Shown: positions 7,318-14,908, counted from the first letter of the stretch. The stretch is 64,000 nt of DNA from Bradyrhizobium sp. C9 (GCF_002532045.1 NZ_NWTG01000004.1:248001-312000), one strand, 5' to 3'. Translations and numbers: made by a program. The notes: a model not told the origin generated them from the letters alone.

Positions 7318-7689
7318 ATGCTCATCACCGTCAAGGCCGGCGCAAAAGTCGATGGTCACACGTTCAGCAAGGACTCGAACCAAAACTTCGGGCGAGAGAA
7401 AGCCGAAGGGCTTATCAAAGATGGCCGCGCGCAGCCCGTGGCGTTCGATGCTGAGGGTAACTGCCGGATCAATACCAGGTTTGATGCTTGGCTCAACGAG
7501 CACGGCGCCCTGGCTATCGGTTCCGGTGGCGACGCCTTTCTGCATCTCTCATCAGAATTCCCGCTCGCGTACTTGCCCGAGGCCTTGCAAGCCTATCAAG
7601 CGGGGCATCACCACGGCATGGGTGACGGCCGCATCAAGCTGCAGTCAGAGATGCGGGACCTGCTCTGCGTGGAGCCCGCTCGCACATGA
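7318..7689 (+). CDS. Hypothetical protein, 123 aa
   Basis: The start has GAAAGGAG nine bases upstream. The product begins MLITVKAGAKVDGHTFSKDS and ends with a helical part, LPEALQAYQAGHHHGMGDG. It looks like a small soluble protein. No family is recognised. It is coupled to the next gene through an ATGA overlap at 7686, so the two are probably made together. Confidence 0.65.
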   Translation: MLITVKAGAKVDGHTFSKDSNQNFGREKAEGLIKDGRAQPVAFDAEGNCRINTRFDAWLNEHGALAIGSGGDAFLHLSSEFPLAYLPEALQAYQAGHHHGMGDGRIKLQSEMRDLLCVEPART

Positions 7690-7961
7690 ACGCCGAGCAG
7701 ATCATAGCTGCTGCCGGCCTCAAGATCGCGACACGCGCCGAGTTCGACGCCGAGTCCGACGTCCCCGCCGGGGTTCGCCTGTTGGCCGCGCGCATCTTCA
7801 AGCGTTGGGGCGGCGACTTCGTGGTGTACGACCCGGCCGGCGGCGATGACGGCTGGCTGCTGATCGATGATGATCGCGACCAGATCATAGGCGAGACGGT
7901 CGAGCACCTCGGACGGCTCGAGCCTGAGCCGCCGGCGCCAGCGCAAGGCTCACTGTTCTGA
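7686..7961 (+). CDS. Hypothetical protein, 91 aa
   Basis: ATGA overlap with the gene before it. Strongly acidic (FDAESDVPAGVRLLAARIFK, then YDPAGGDDGWLLIDDDRDQ), ending in a proline-rich tail PEPPAPAQGSLF. The last four to five residues resemble a beta-clamp binding peptide (Qx2LF-like), which is worth noting because the element encodes its own clamp. That is inference only. Confidence 0.55.
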   Translation: MNAEQIIAAAGLKIATRAEFDAESDVPAGVRLLAARIFKRWGGDFVVYDPAGGDDGWLLIDDDRDQIIGETVEHLGRLEPEPPAPAQGSLF

Positions 7962-7962
7962 T

Positions 7963-7984
7963 CCCCCGGATACGATCGATTTTG
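7963..7984 (+). repeat. Post-stop repeat, single copy
   Basis: CCCCCGGATACGATCGATTT, starting two bases after the stop at 7961. It is followed by an A-rich spacer and AGGAG before the next gene. Confidence 0.65.
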
Positions 7985-8001
7985 AACAATAGGAGAACGA
8001 T

Positions 8002-8568
8002 ATGACGCAATCCGACTACAAGCACGGCACCTGCGCATGGTGTGGCAACCAAGAAGAGGTTTTCCGCGACAACATGCTGTGCGACACCTGCGACAGCGAT
8101 ACGGTCTATTGCACTGTCTGCCGATCGCGCCAGCACCATGAATCGAAATGCCGCCACGTTTTCCAAAGCCACGGATGCGGCGAATGGCGCGGCGCCGGCT
8201 TCGATCCAATCGACAACGAGATGAAGGCACCTTTCCACCGCCTGTTGTCGGCCATGGGCGAAGACTTCGCGGTCGATCTGAAAACTGCGATCCGGTCAGG
8301 ACGGTTCTTCACCTGGACAATAGCGCCGATGATCGGCGGTGGCGGAATGCTGGAGCTCAACGGCATGCCGCAGCGCGACGGTCGTTCGATGCTATTCGAG
8401 TGGGGCGATGCCTTGATCAAGCTCGGCGAAGGACGGCGCGCGGAGGAACTGCACGACGGCTATCGATGGATCGTGAGCCTATACAAGCGCAACACCACGA
8501 AGGCCAACCGGACCACCCTCGCCTGGATCGATCAATGGTTGTGGCCTTTTGCCGGGGCCGCGTCATGA
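8002..8568 (+). CDS. Cys-rich N-terminal protein, 188 aa
   Basis: The N-terminus carries a set of CxxC pairs (CAWC, CDTC, CTVC) and a later C/H group (HHESKCRHVF), so it should bind one or two zinc ions. The C-terminal half is globular and ends with RWIVSLYKRNTTKANRTT followed by LAWIDQWLWP. A closely related C-terminal fragment survives as a broken copy on the other strand near 11370-11515, so the family has been duplicated inside this element. The function is unknown. The start is backed by TAGGAG nine bases upstream. Confidence 0.65.
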   Translation: MTQSDYKHGTCAWCGNQEEVFRDNMLCDTCDSDTVYCTVCRSRQHHESKCRHVFQSHGCGEWRGAGFDPIDNEMKAPFHRLLSAMGEDFAVDLKTAIRSGRFFTWTIAPMIGGGGMLELNGMPQRDGRSMLFEWGDALIKLGEGRRAEELHDGYRWIVSLYKRNTTKANRTTLAWIDQWLWPFAGAAS

Positions 8569-8939
8569 GCCGAAGAGTCCGACGCGTTCCCGCAGACTGG
8601 CAGCACCCCCGCAACTCCGGCGGCCGCTATGTGCCGCTGGCTGAAGCCATTCCGGATGCGCCTGCGCCATACCCTGCGGCCAGCTATATGCCGGCTTGGC
8701 CAGCAGCGGAACGGACGCACTGGCAGTTGTACGAGACCACCAGCGCCGGGACGCCGCTATCACCGCCCTGCCCGTCGCCCGAGGCCTTGGCCAAATGGCT
8801 GGCCGGCCACCATGTGGAGGCCGCACCGGGCTTCACGGGAACGGAGGCGCAATGGCTGGCCGCGATCAAGCGCGGCGGCGTCATCCCGCCGGTGATGACC
8901 GTCGGCAAGCGCCAGGTCAATCCGCTCGACTACACCTGA
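8565..8939 (+). CDS. Hypothetical protein, 124 aa
   Basis: Overlaps the upstream stop (ATGA, 8565-8568). A basic start (MSRRVRRVPADWQHPRNSGG) is followed by a proline-rich stretch and a helical C-terminal domain with EALAKWLAGHH and EAQWLAAIKRGGVIPP. No family is recognised. Coupled translation with the Cys-rich protein suggests a joint role. Confidence 0.6.
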   Translation: MSRRVRRVPADWQHPRNSGGRYVPLAEAIPDAPAPYPAASYMPAWPAAERTHWQLYETTSAGTPLSPPCPSPEALAKWLAGHHVEAAPGFTGTEAQWLAAIKRGGVIPPVMTVGKRQVNPLDYT

Positions 8940-8951
8940 TCGGCCGGGACT

Positions 8952-9000
8952 CCCGGCTACGATCGATTTTGTGCTACCCCCTCGGCTACGGCCGATTCCG
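8952..9000 (+). repeat. Post-stop repeats, pair 5
   Basis: CCCGGCTACGATCGATTTTG (8952-8971), then CCCCCTCGGCTACGGCCGAT and TCCG to 9000, abutting leader copy 8. This is the only place where the two repeat families touch. Confidence 0.7.
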
Positions 9001-9017
9001 GGCGATTGTGCCCAACC
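9000..9017 (+). promoter_or_regulatory. Leader hairpin, copy 8 (compensated stem)
   Basis: GGGCGATTGTGCCCAACC. Compared with the other copies, the second base of the stem changed C to G and its partner G to C, so GGGC still pairs with GCCC. It lies 16 bases before the start codon at 9034. Confidence 0.65.
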
Positions 9018-9033
9018 GGAAAGGAACTCTCAG

Positions 9034-9357
9034 ATGTCCCCACCCCGATTTGTTCACCGCAAGATCTCGGCCGAGGACTTCAAGTCCGAACTGGCCAAAC
9101 AAGGCATGTCAGTGCCGGCGTTCGCAAGGGTCTGGTGCCAGAACCTGTCGACGGTCACGAAATGGGCGAATGGCGGGAATGACATTCCGACCTGGGTGCC
9201 GATCGCGCTGACCATGATGACGCTACCGAACGCCCACGGGACCGCGCGCATGGCGGCCGCAGCGATGATCCAGCAGGACCGGCTGCATCCCGAACTCGGT
9301 GAATTCCCCTACCAGAAGCTGCGGCAGATGCCTGCGGACGACGAGATCGAGGAATAG
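9034..9357 (+). CDS. Small HTH-type DNA-binding protein, 107 aa
   Basis: Residues 10-45 fit a Cro/YdaS-like helix-turn-helix: ISAEDFKSELAKQGMSVPAF, then VWCQNLSTVTKWANG. This is followed by a helix with TARMAAAAMIQQD and an acidic tail. It is the last plus-strand gene of the left arm and the last behind a leader hairpin, so it may regulate the cluster. It converges with the minus-strand genes at 9365; the shared spacer is one post-stop repeat. Confidence 0.65.
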   Translation: MSPPRFVHRKISAEDFKSELAKQGMSVPAFARVWCQNLSTVTKWANGGNDIPTWVPIALTMMTLPNAHGTARMAAAAMIQQDRLHPELGEFPYQKLRQMPADDEIEE

Positions 9358-9379
9358 CCCCCGGCTACGATCGATTTTG
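9358..9379 (+). repeat. Post-stop repeat at the convergent gene end
   Basis: CCCCCGGCTACGATCGATTT starts directly after the TAG at 9355. Read on the minus strand, the same bases give the last codons and the stop of the convergent gene at 9365-9571. Confidence 0.7.
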
Positions 9380-9571
9380 CGGACCCCGCTTGCGCCTTGC
9401 TGCCTTGGCTGTCCGCTTTTTTGCCGGCGATCGCTTCACCGCTGGAGCCGCTGCCGGGGTCTTCGCTGCGTCCTCGGCATCGAGCTTGCGTTTCAGCGCT
9501 TGCATCTCCTCGTACCGGGCTTCCCGCTGCTGACGCAGCCGGTCGGCGCGCGGTGATTGTTCGCGCCCCAT
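9365..9571 (-). CDS. Small highly basic protein, 68 aa
   Basis: Arg/Lys/Ala-rich, with a coiled N-terminal half (RADRLRQQREARYEEMQALK) and a histone-like tail (KRSPAKKRTAKAARRKRG). Such tails bind nucleic acid non-specifically. Its ATG overlaps the TAA of the upstream gene by one base. The final codons lie inside a copy of the intergenic repeat family. Confidence 0.5.
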   Translation of the reverse strand: MGREQSPRADRLRQQREARYEEMQALKRKLDAEDAAKTPAAAPAVKRSPAKKRTAKAARRKRGPQNRS

Positions 9572-9846
9572 TAGCCGGCCTCCGCCTCATCAACCGGCAC
9601 CTCGCCGACCTCGAGCATGACCGGCGGATGGGTCCGCGAGATGACCCTAAGATGCACAGGGGCGCCGGCGTTCAGCCGAGCCAACTCCTCTGCCGTCGGC
9701 TTCCATGCTGACGTTAGGGACGGCATAGAATTGTTGATGACCTCGGCGCGGATCGGCAGCGCAAAGCACGTCCCGTCTCGCTCCTCGTCCCAATTCGGCG
9801 GGGCGCCCAATGTCATGTTGGCGCCGTCGATCTTCGCAATGTCCAT
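9571..9846 (-). CDS. Conserved-looking phage protein, 91 aa
   Basis: Begins MDIAKIDGANMTLGAPPNWD and carries CFALPIRAEVINNSMPSLTS and ARLNAGAPVHLRVISRTHPP. The pattern is typical of a small beta-rich protein. TAATG overlap with the next gene indicates coupling. From memory, similar short proteins occur in alphaproteobacterial prophages, but no function can be named. Confidence 0.6.
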   Translation of the reverse strand: MDIAKIDGANMTLGAPPNWDEERDGTCFALPIRAEVINNSMPSLTSAWKPTAEELARLNAGAPVHLRVISRTHPPVMLEVGEVPVDEAEAG

Positions 9847-9855
9847 TGTACCCTC

Positions 9856-10200
9856 CTACGATCTCATGCGGTTTGCTCGAGCCTGGATGCCGGCCCGGGT
9901 GTTGTGCGAGTTGCAGGCGCAGCGGCCATTACTGAGATCCAGCGCCAATTCTGGCCGATCGCGCACATCCTGAATGTGATCGGCGTACATCTGGTCTCCC
10001 TTCTCACGGCTGCGCTCGCAACGGTGGCCGTTCTCGACGTATTCGCAGCGCCAACCTGCTCGCTTCTTGACCTGCAACGCCCACTGCTGATGCTCAGCAG
10101 TCTGATAGTGAGGATCCGCGCGCTTCGGCGGAGGCTTGACCTTCCTGGTGTCCAACGTCGGGACGCGTGGGCTGAGAGATGGGATGCGCGACCGCCTCAT
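9856..10200 (-). CDS. HNH endonuclease
   Basis: 114 residues. The core reads AGWRCEYVENGHRCE, then YADHIQDVRDRPELALDLSN and GRCACNSHNTRAG. This gives the zinc-binding Cys pairs with DH and the final H-N of an HNH nuclease. HNH proteins in phages act as homing nucleases or help terminase cleave DNA; here there is no terminase nearby, so the role is open. Its start overlaps the upstream gene by ATGA. Confidence 0.8.
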   Translation of the reverse strand: MRRSRIPSLSPRVPTLDTRKVKPPPKRADPHYQTAEHQQWALQVKKRAGWRCEYVENGHRCERSREKGDQMYADHIQDVRDRPELALDLSNGRCACNSHNTRAGIQARANRMRS

Positions 10201-10382
10201 TTTTTATCTCCTCGTCGCGGACCGAACATTTTCCGGCCCATCGCACGCACCATCTCCCGCTGGTCCCAGGTCATGGTGTCGTTGTCGACGTCGAGCAGCA
10301 GGAGACCGTATTCCCGCCAAACCCGCTGCTTGGTCTCCAGCGGTGTTTCCCGCGTGTTGGGAGCGAACCGTCCGAGCGACAT
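10197..10382 (-). CDS. Small hypothetical protein, 61 aa
   Basis: Charged and probably helical (TKQRVWREYGLLLLDVDND). It is coupled to the HNH gene by ATGA and starts 11 bases after the stop of the DUF6456-like gene. Unknown function; possibly an accessory of the HNH protein, by neighbourhood only. Confidence 0.5.
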   Translation of the reverse strand: MSLGRFAPNTRETPLETKQRVWREYGLLLLDVDNDTMTWDQREMVRAMGRKMFGPRRGDKK

Positions 10383-10393
10383 CGATCAGCCCC

Positions 10394-11293
10394 TTACTTT
10401 CGCAAGCCCATGCCGGCAGCGGTCCTGAGCCGCCGCACGGCGTCCCATGTCCGGTCGATGATCTCGACGCCCTCGTAATGCTTCACGAGCGCGTTCAGCG
10501 CGATCCGGAAGTCGGAATTGTTGGTGCGGTGCTCCTCGCCGCCATGCAGCCGGACGTCCTCGCTGCTGCACTCGAGTCCAATCCTGACGAGCAGGATATC
10601 GAACTGCCGCCCGCCGAGACGACGCTCGACCTCCCTGAGACGCCCGCTGGCCTCGAGTGCGATGGTGTGCGAGGGCGACCCGCCGCCTCCGCCGTCGACC
10701 TTGTCTTGCAGCGCGAAACCGCGCGCTCCGTGGAATGTCGCGAGATCGAAGTCGCGCCGGAACCGATCCGCGGCGCTCTGGCGCAGCTTGTCCTCTGGAT
10801 CCGCGGCGCCCCGCTTCTTCGACTCGGTCAGATTGAGATGCGAGGCGCGAACGGTGTCGACCATCACGTTGAGCCGCGGGTTTTCCGGGTCCGGAATGAT
10901 GTGCTTGCGCCGGCCGCTAGCGAGCCGCTCGGCCTCTGCGGCCGCCTTCTGCTCCTTCTTCGTCAGCGGCTTGCCGAGAATGTTCAATAGATCGGCGGCC
11001 CGCGCGGCCGCATGCTGATACCCCTGCTGGAACAGCTTGTTTGTCCGGAGATACTCCGTCACCAGGCGGGTTGTCGGCGTATCGTAGCCCATGGCCCACT
11101 CGATACCCGCTTCGCCAATACGACGGGCGCTTGCGCGCTCTTCCTCAAGCATGACCTGGGCTTCATACGAGAGACCGGCGTAGGAGCGCATCGGCTTGGC
11201 CCGCCGGATATCACGCTGGAATGCACGGGCGCGACGATCGCGCTCCTTGTCGACGTGTACCGCCGCGACATCCGTGATCTGTGCTTGAGACAT
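10394..11293 (-). CDS. DUF6456-like phage protein, 299 aa
   Basis: The C-terminal half resembles the DUF6456 domain of rhizobial phages: SAADRFRRDFDLATFHG, a loop region, then RLREVERRLGGRQFDILLVR and FRIALNALVKHYEG. The N-terminal half is helical and charged, with AERLASGRRKHII at about residue 125-140. A role in transcription or replication control is often assumed for this family but not shown. The start at 11293 is preferred over 11305 because the ATG at 11305 is part of the GGAGGATGG ribosome-binding site. Confidence 0.65.
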   Translation of the reverse strand: MSQAQITDVAAVHVDKERDRRARAFQRDIRRAKPMRSYAGLSYEAQVMLEEERASARRIGEAGIEWAMGYDTPTTRLVTEYLRTNKLFQQGYQHAAARAADLLNILGKPLTKKEQKAAAEAERLASGRRKHIIPDPENPRLNVMVDTVRASHLNLTESKKRGAADPEDKLRQSAADRFRRDFDLATFHGARGFALQDKVDGGGGGSPSHTIALEASGRLREVERRLGGRQFDILLVRIGLECSSEDVRLHGGEEHRTNNSDFRIALNALVKHYEGVEIIDRTWDAVRRLRTAAGMGLRK

Positions 11294-11369
11294 TCCATCC
11301 TCCACGCAGAATCACGAATAGATTTCGCGGAGGTGATTTGTCTACAAAAGCAAGCAGAAAGTTGGAGCG

Positions 11370-11515
11370 TCATCCACCAGTCCGTTGAAGGTGCAGCGTC
11401 AACGGCCAGAGCCACTGATCAATCCACTCGATCGTCGTTCGATTCGCCTTCGCGGGATCCGTTTGTAGAGGCTGAGCAGCCATGACCTACCGCCGGTGAT
11501 GTGGTCCAGCAGGTA
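11370..11515 (-). pseudogene. Broken C-terminal copy of the 8002-8568 gene family
   Basis: On the minus strand one frame reads SWLLSLYKR and the next frame reads AKANRTTIEWIDQWLWPL. Together they mirror RWIVSLYKRNTTKANRTT and LAWIDQWLWP at the end of the 188-aa protein encoded at 8002-8568. A frame change between the two halves and the lack of a start mark it as a remnant. It lies between the DUF6456-like gene and the DUF4411 gene; this 290-base stretch has no intact gene. Confidence 0.55.
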
Positions 11516-11585
11516 GGAGCTTCTCCTTGATGCCGACCTCGGCGTACATCACGGCAAATGGGCCGCCGATCGATGAACGCGGCCT

Positions 11586-12080
11586 TCACATCGTGATGAA
11601 CTTTGCGCCGAGCTGCCGCAGCATTTCGTAGGGCCCGATGTACTCGACGCCGAACTGCTTGCAGACATTCGGGATCTTCGGCTTCTTCGATGTGGCGTCG
11701 ACGAGCTGCTCGCCTGTCACGACGATCATTCCGTCCACCTGGGCTCGGGCGATAAGCCAGGCGTCGGCACCCTTGAGGAATTCGCTGGCGTTGTGCTGCG
11801 GGTACGTCTTGACGACATATTCCGCGATTGGCTGATAGGCGGCCTGAACCGGCGCGGCCGGCGGCTGGAAGAACGGCGTGCCGTCGCGGTCCTTCACCCA
11901 AACAGCCAGTTCATCGCCGAAGCCGACCATCTCCTCGTAGACGGTGCGGCATGACACGATCCGGCCAGACGCTGACTCCTTGTCGAGCCAGGTCCAGAAT
12001 CCGGGCACGATATCCATGGCGTAGGGGCCGTTCTGCGCTTGGATGAAAATGTTGCTGTCCAAACAGTACGGCTTCGGCAT
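11586..12080 (-). CDS. DUF4411 PIN-domain protein (toxin-like)
   Basis: 164 residues. The PIN-like fold shows in CLDSNIFIQAQNGPYAMD (first acidic residue), TVYEEMVGFGDELAVWVKDR, EFLKGADAWLIARA and the late MIVVTGEQLVD. PIN proteins are metal-dependent RNases. This subfamily (DUF4411) is typically encoded right after an XRE-ImmA/IrrE metallopeptidase gene, as here with a 3-base gap. Known pairs of this type are treated as toxin-antitoxin-like or regulatory modules. Activity on this element is inferred. Confidence 0.85.
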   Translation of the reverse strand: MPKPYCLDSNIFIQAQNGPYAMDIVPGFWTWLDKESASGRIVSCRTVYEEMVGFGDELAVWVKDRDGTPFFQPPAAPVQAAYQPIAEYVVKTYPQHNASEFLKGADAWLIARAQVDGMIVVTGEQLVDATSKKPKIPNVCKQFGVEYIGPYEMLRQLGAKFITM

Positions 12081-12083
12081 CGA

Positions 12084-13247
12084 TCACCGCAGCTCCAACT
12101 TGTCGGCCACTGCACGCAGCAGCGGGACCTTGACACCGAGCAGGCGCGCCGCATCCCGGTACAGGGTGCGGCCCTCGAACGTGGCGTTGATTACAGCCCT
12201 GGTGAACAGCGAACCGTTACGCGAGCGAAGGGTGACGTAGAAGTCGCCGCCGCCTTCATCGCCACCGCTGTCCCGCTGCCGGAAGCGGGCAAACTCGCGC
12301 CGATACATCTCGTCGATTTCGCGTTGGTCGACGTCGAGCAGATCGGATGCCCGCCGCAGCAGCACCAGCGAACTCACGCGATAGCGCCGCACCAGATGGC
12401 CGATGTTGGCCTCGATGCTTACCTTGTAATTCCAGTGACGCCGCAGGCTTTCCGCCGGCACCAGCACCTCGGCCGCGACGGCGTTGCAGAACTGCTCGGT
12501 CCTCGCCTCTTGCCGCTGGCTCTGCGCCAGTTCGACGTTCGATATCCCGGTGGCGCCAATCCACAGGTGTGCTATCTCGTGCGCCAGCGTGAATATCTGT
12601 GCGGCTTTGGCGTCTCGGCCGTTGATGAATACGAGCGGCGCCACCTTGTCGGCGATGGCGAAGCCGCGGAATTCGTCGACGGACAGCGCGCGGTGAGTGT
12701 TGTTGCCCACTATCCCGCTGCGCATTACCATGACGCCCGCCGCCTCGGCCTGGCGGATGAATAGGCGTAGGAAATCCTCCCAGCTGCTCGCCTCCGCCCG
12801 CATGGCCTCATCGATCTTGAGTACCTCGGCGATACTGCGCGCGACCTCGTTCGGGTCGCTCCTAATCGTGTAGGCGCCCACGAAGCCCAGCGGCTCGGCG
12901 CCCTCCTGCTGCCGGTAGTCCCGATACCACTCGTGCTTCCGGATGATATCGTTGACCAGGTCGTTAAAGTCGACACTAGGCCGCCGCAGTTCGGCGTTGC
13001 CCACGGTCCGCAGATCCGGCAACGCGAACTGCTCCGCCGGCGGGCTCTGCAGGAACAGGTAGCCGAATGGGATTCGCAGGACGTTCGCGAGGGTCTGCGC
13101 CTGCTTGAATGTTGGCTTGGCCTCGCCGTTCTCCCATGCATCGAGGCGGTCCGGCTTCACGCCGAGCCTTCCCGCCACGTCCTCCGGCGCGAGCTTGGAC
13201 CGCTCGCGCGCCCAGCGCAGAACCTCCGGTGTGATGAGCGCTTCCAT
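12084..13247 (-). CDS. XRE-family regulator with ImmA/IrrE metallopeptidase domain
   Basis: 387 residues. The N-terminal helix-turn-helix (residues 8-60, LRWARERSKLAPEDVAGRLG, then PDRLDAWENGEAKPT) is followed by a metallopeptidase with the zinc motif HEIAHLW at about 225-231. ImmA cleaves the phage-like repressor of ICEBs1, and IrrE/DdrO acts in the same way. Pairing with the DUF4411 gene downstream suggests that this protein represses or neutralises it, or that it senses DNA damage to switch the module. It stands between two operons and has its own upstream spacer of about 210 bases. Confidence 0.88.
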   Translation of the reverse strand: MEALITPEVLRWARERSKLAPEDVAGRLGVKPDRLDAWENGEAKPTFKQAQTLANVLRIPFGYLFLQSPPAEQFALPDLRTVGNAELRRPSVDFNDLVNDIIRKHEWYRDYRQQEGAEPLGFVGAYTIRSDPNEVARSIAEVLKIDEAMRAEASSWEDFLRLFIRQAEAAGVMVMRSGIVGNNTHRALSVDEFRGFAIADKVAPLVFINGRDAKAAQIFTLAHEIAHLWIGATGISNVELAQSQRQEARTEQFCNAVAAEVLVPAESLRRHWNYKVSIEANIGHLVRRYRVSSLVLLRRASDLLDVDQREIDEMYRREFARFRQRDSGGDEGGGDFYVTLRSRNGSLFTRAVINATFEGRTLYRDAARLLGVKVPLLRAVADKLELR

Positions 13248-13341
13248 TGCAGTCGGTTAGCTGTTCCCGGGCCGGCCTGCCACCCTGCGGCCGCGCCAAC
13301 CGTCGCACGAATTCGTTAACGGCTCAACGTCCTGCCGGACA

Positions 13342-13368
13342 CGAAAAAGCCCAAGCTAGGCCCGGGCT
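13342..13368 (-). terminator. Rho-independent terminator after the helicase operon
   Basis: On the minus strand AGCCC and GGGCT close a GC-rich hairpin followed by TTTTTC, about 90 bases after the helicase stop at 13460. It separates the long replication operon from the XRE-ImmA module. Confidence 0.6.
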
Positions 13369-13459
13369 GCATTGCGTACCCTTGCGGGATCGGGCCGTTG
13401 GCCTGCTCCCACACGATGCGGACCACGGTCCGCCATGGTCGGACGGAGGTGACTATTAG

Positions 13460-14908
13460 TCAAAATGGTATCTCCTCTCGGCTAGCGTTTCCTCCAAACA
13501 GCATCCTCGGTCCGTTGAAGTCAATTTCCTTCCACTTGCTGCCGGTGCCGCTGCGGTTCTTGAAGACGGCAAAGGCCGCCTTCTCCTTCCAAATCTCCCA
13601 TTCGCGAAGCCAGCGATCGCGCTGCTCCCGCCCTTTCGGGTTCTCTTCGCTGGCAGGCTCCGGCTCGTTGTCGCGGAGCCAAATCTTTGGAATGCTCAGG
13701 CCAATGATGATGTCGCTGTTTTCGACAATCAGGCCGCCGCCGTAGATGTCGCCGCTACCGAACTTCCAACTCGGCGCGCGCTGTCCCTCACGGGTCAACT
13801 GCGCGAGTTGCCAGACGACGCCGTCGAGCTCCTTGGCGAGATCTTTCGTATAGGCCGACGCGTATTCGACCGTCCGCACGACGTTCCAATGCTCCTGCTC
13901 CGGCTCGACCAGCTTCAGATGGTCGATGCAGAACTGCTTCACGCCATACCGCCGCTTCGCCTTCCGGAACTCGTTGCCGATCTGCTTGATCGTCATCCGG
14001 CTGCGGTCTTGGACCCAGACCTTGATCGACTCGAGCTGTTCCTTCGCTCGCCGGATGTCGAGGAATTCCTTCTGGTTGAAGTCGCCGCTGATCTGCTTCT
14101 TGACCGAGACGCCGGACAGCGACGCGATGTCGCGATATGCGATCTGCTCCGCGGACATTTCGAGGCTCAGCGAAAAGCCCGGGAAAATGCTCGTCTCGTC
14201 CAACGATGGTCCCGCATTGTCGCGTAGGATCTGCGCCATCAAGGCCGATTTGCCGTGGCCCGATGGTGCCGCCAGAGTGACGGTCGTGCCGCCAACCATA
14301 GGCCCGAGAACCTGGTCCAACTCCGGGATCTTGGTGAGCACGCCGACGGCCCGCTTACCCTGATGCTCGTAGGCCTCACCCGCCTTGGCCATCGCACTGC
14401 CGGCAGCCTCACCGAGCGCAACGGCATGCCGCACCCGGTCGTGGTCGTCGACGATGCGGAGCATGTCGTCGAGTTCCTGGCGCGTTTGATCGAACGTCTT
14501 GTCGGGCGCCGTGGCGATCTTCCCGAGTTGTATGCGGGCGCGTTCCCGCCATGCCAAAATGACGTCGTCGACGAAGTCGAGCGCGCTGCTGACGTCCGCC
14601 GCCTTCTCGATCAGGATCTGAAGGACGGCCTCTGTATCGCCGACTCCCTCGAACTCGGTCGGGAGCTTGGCCTCGAGCAGCGACAGGGTCGGGCCGGCTC
14701 CATTGAGGCAGCAGTCCTCGACCGCGGCGAAGATCAGACGGTGATGCGGCACCGTGAACTGGTCCGCCGACACGCGATCCGAGACAGCCCAGAAGGTCTC
14801 GGCCGACCCCAAAAGTTTTCCGATGATGGCTTCCTCAGCGCGAACATTTTGGGTCGGCCTATTGGGCGCGGCTCCTCGCGATGGACCAAGTGTTCCGACT
14901 TTAGCCAT
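13460..14908 (-). CDS. DnaB-like replicative helicase
   Basis: 482 residues with the DnaB layout. The N-terminal helical domain includes AEEAIIGKLLGS and DQFTVPHHRLIFAAVEDC. A linker follows, then the RecA-like ATPase with Walker A APSGHGKS (residues 214-221), FSLEMS-like FSLSLEMSAEQIAYRD, and Walker B-like QFCIDHLKLVEP. The ending SGTGSKWKEIDFNGPRMLFG matches DnaB C-termini. It would unwind the element's DNA at its own fork. The ATG overlaps the methylase stop (TGATG). Last gene of a minus-strand operon that also encodes primase, clamp and resolvase. Confidence 0.9.
   Translation of the reverse strand: MAKVGTLGPSRGAAPNRPTQNVRAEEAIIGKLLGSAETFWAVSDRVSADQFTVPHHRLIFAAVEDCCLNGAGPTLSLLEAKLPTEFEGVGDTEAVLQILIEKAADVSSALDFVDDVILAWRERARIQLGKIATAPDKTFDQTRQELDDMLRIVDDHDRVRHAVALGEAAGSAMAKAGEAYEHQGKRAVGVLTKIPELDQVLGPMVGGTTVTLAAPSGHGKSALMAQILRDNAGPSLDETSIFPGFSLSLEMSAEQIAYRDIASLSGVSVKKQISGDFNQKEFLDIRRAKEQLESIKVWVQDRSRMTIKQIGNEFRKAKRRYGVKQFCIDHLKLVEPEQEHWNVVRTVEYASAYTKDLAKELDGVVWQLAQLTREGQRAPSWKFGSGDIYGGGLIVENSDIIIGLSIPKIWLRDNEPEPASEENPKGREQRDRWLREWEIWKEKAAFAVFKNRSGTGSKWKEIDFNGPRMLFGGNASREEIPF

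Noticed and set aside
10136-10990. Long plus-strand frame opposite the DUF6456-like gene
   Set aside because: Antisense to a coupled minus-strand gene set, with no ribosome-binding site and no domain.
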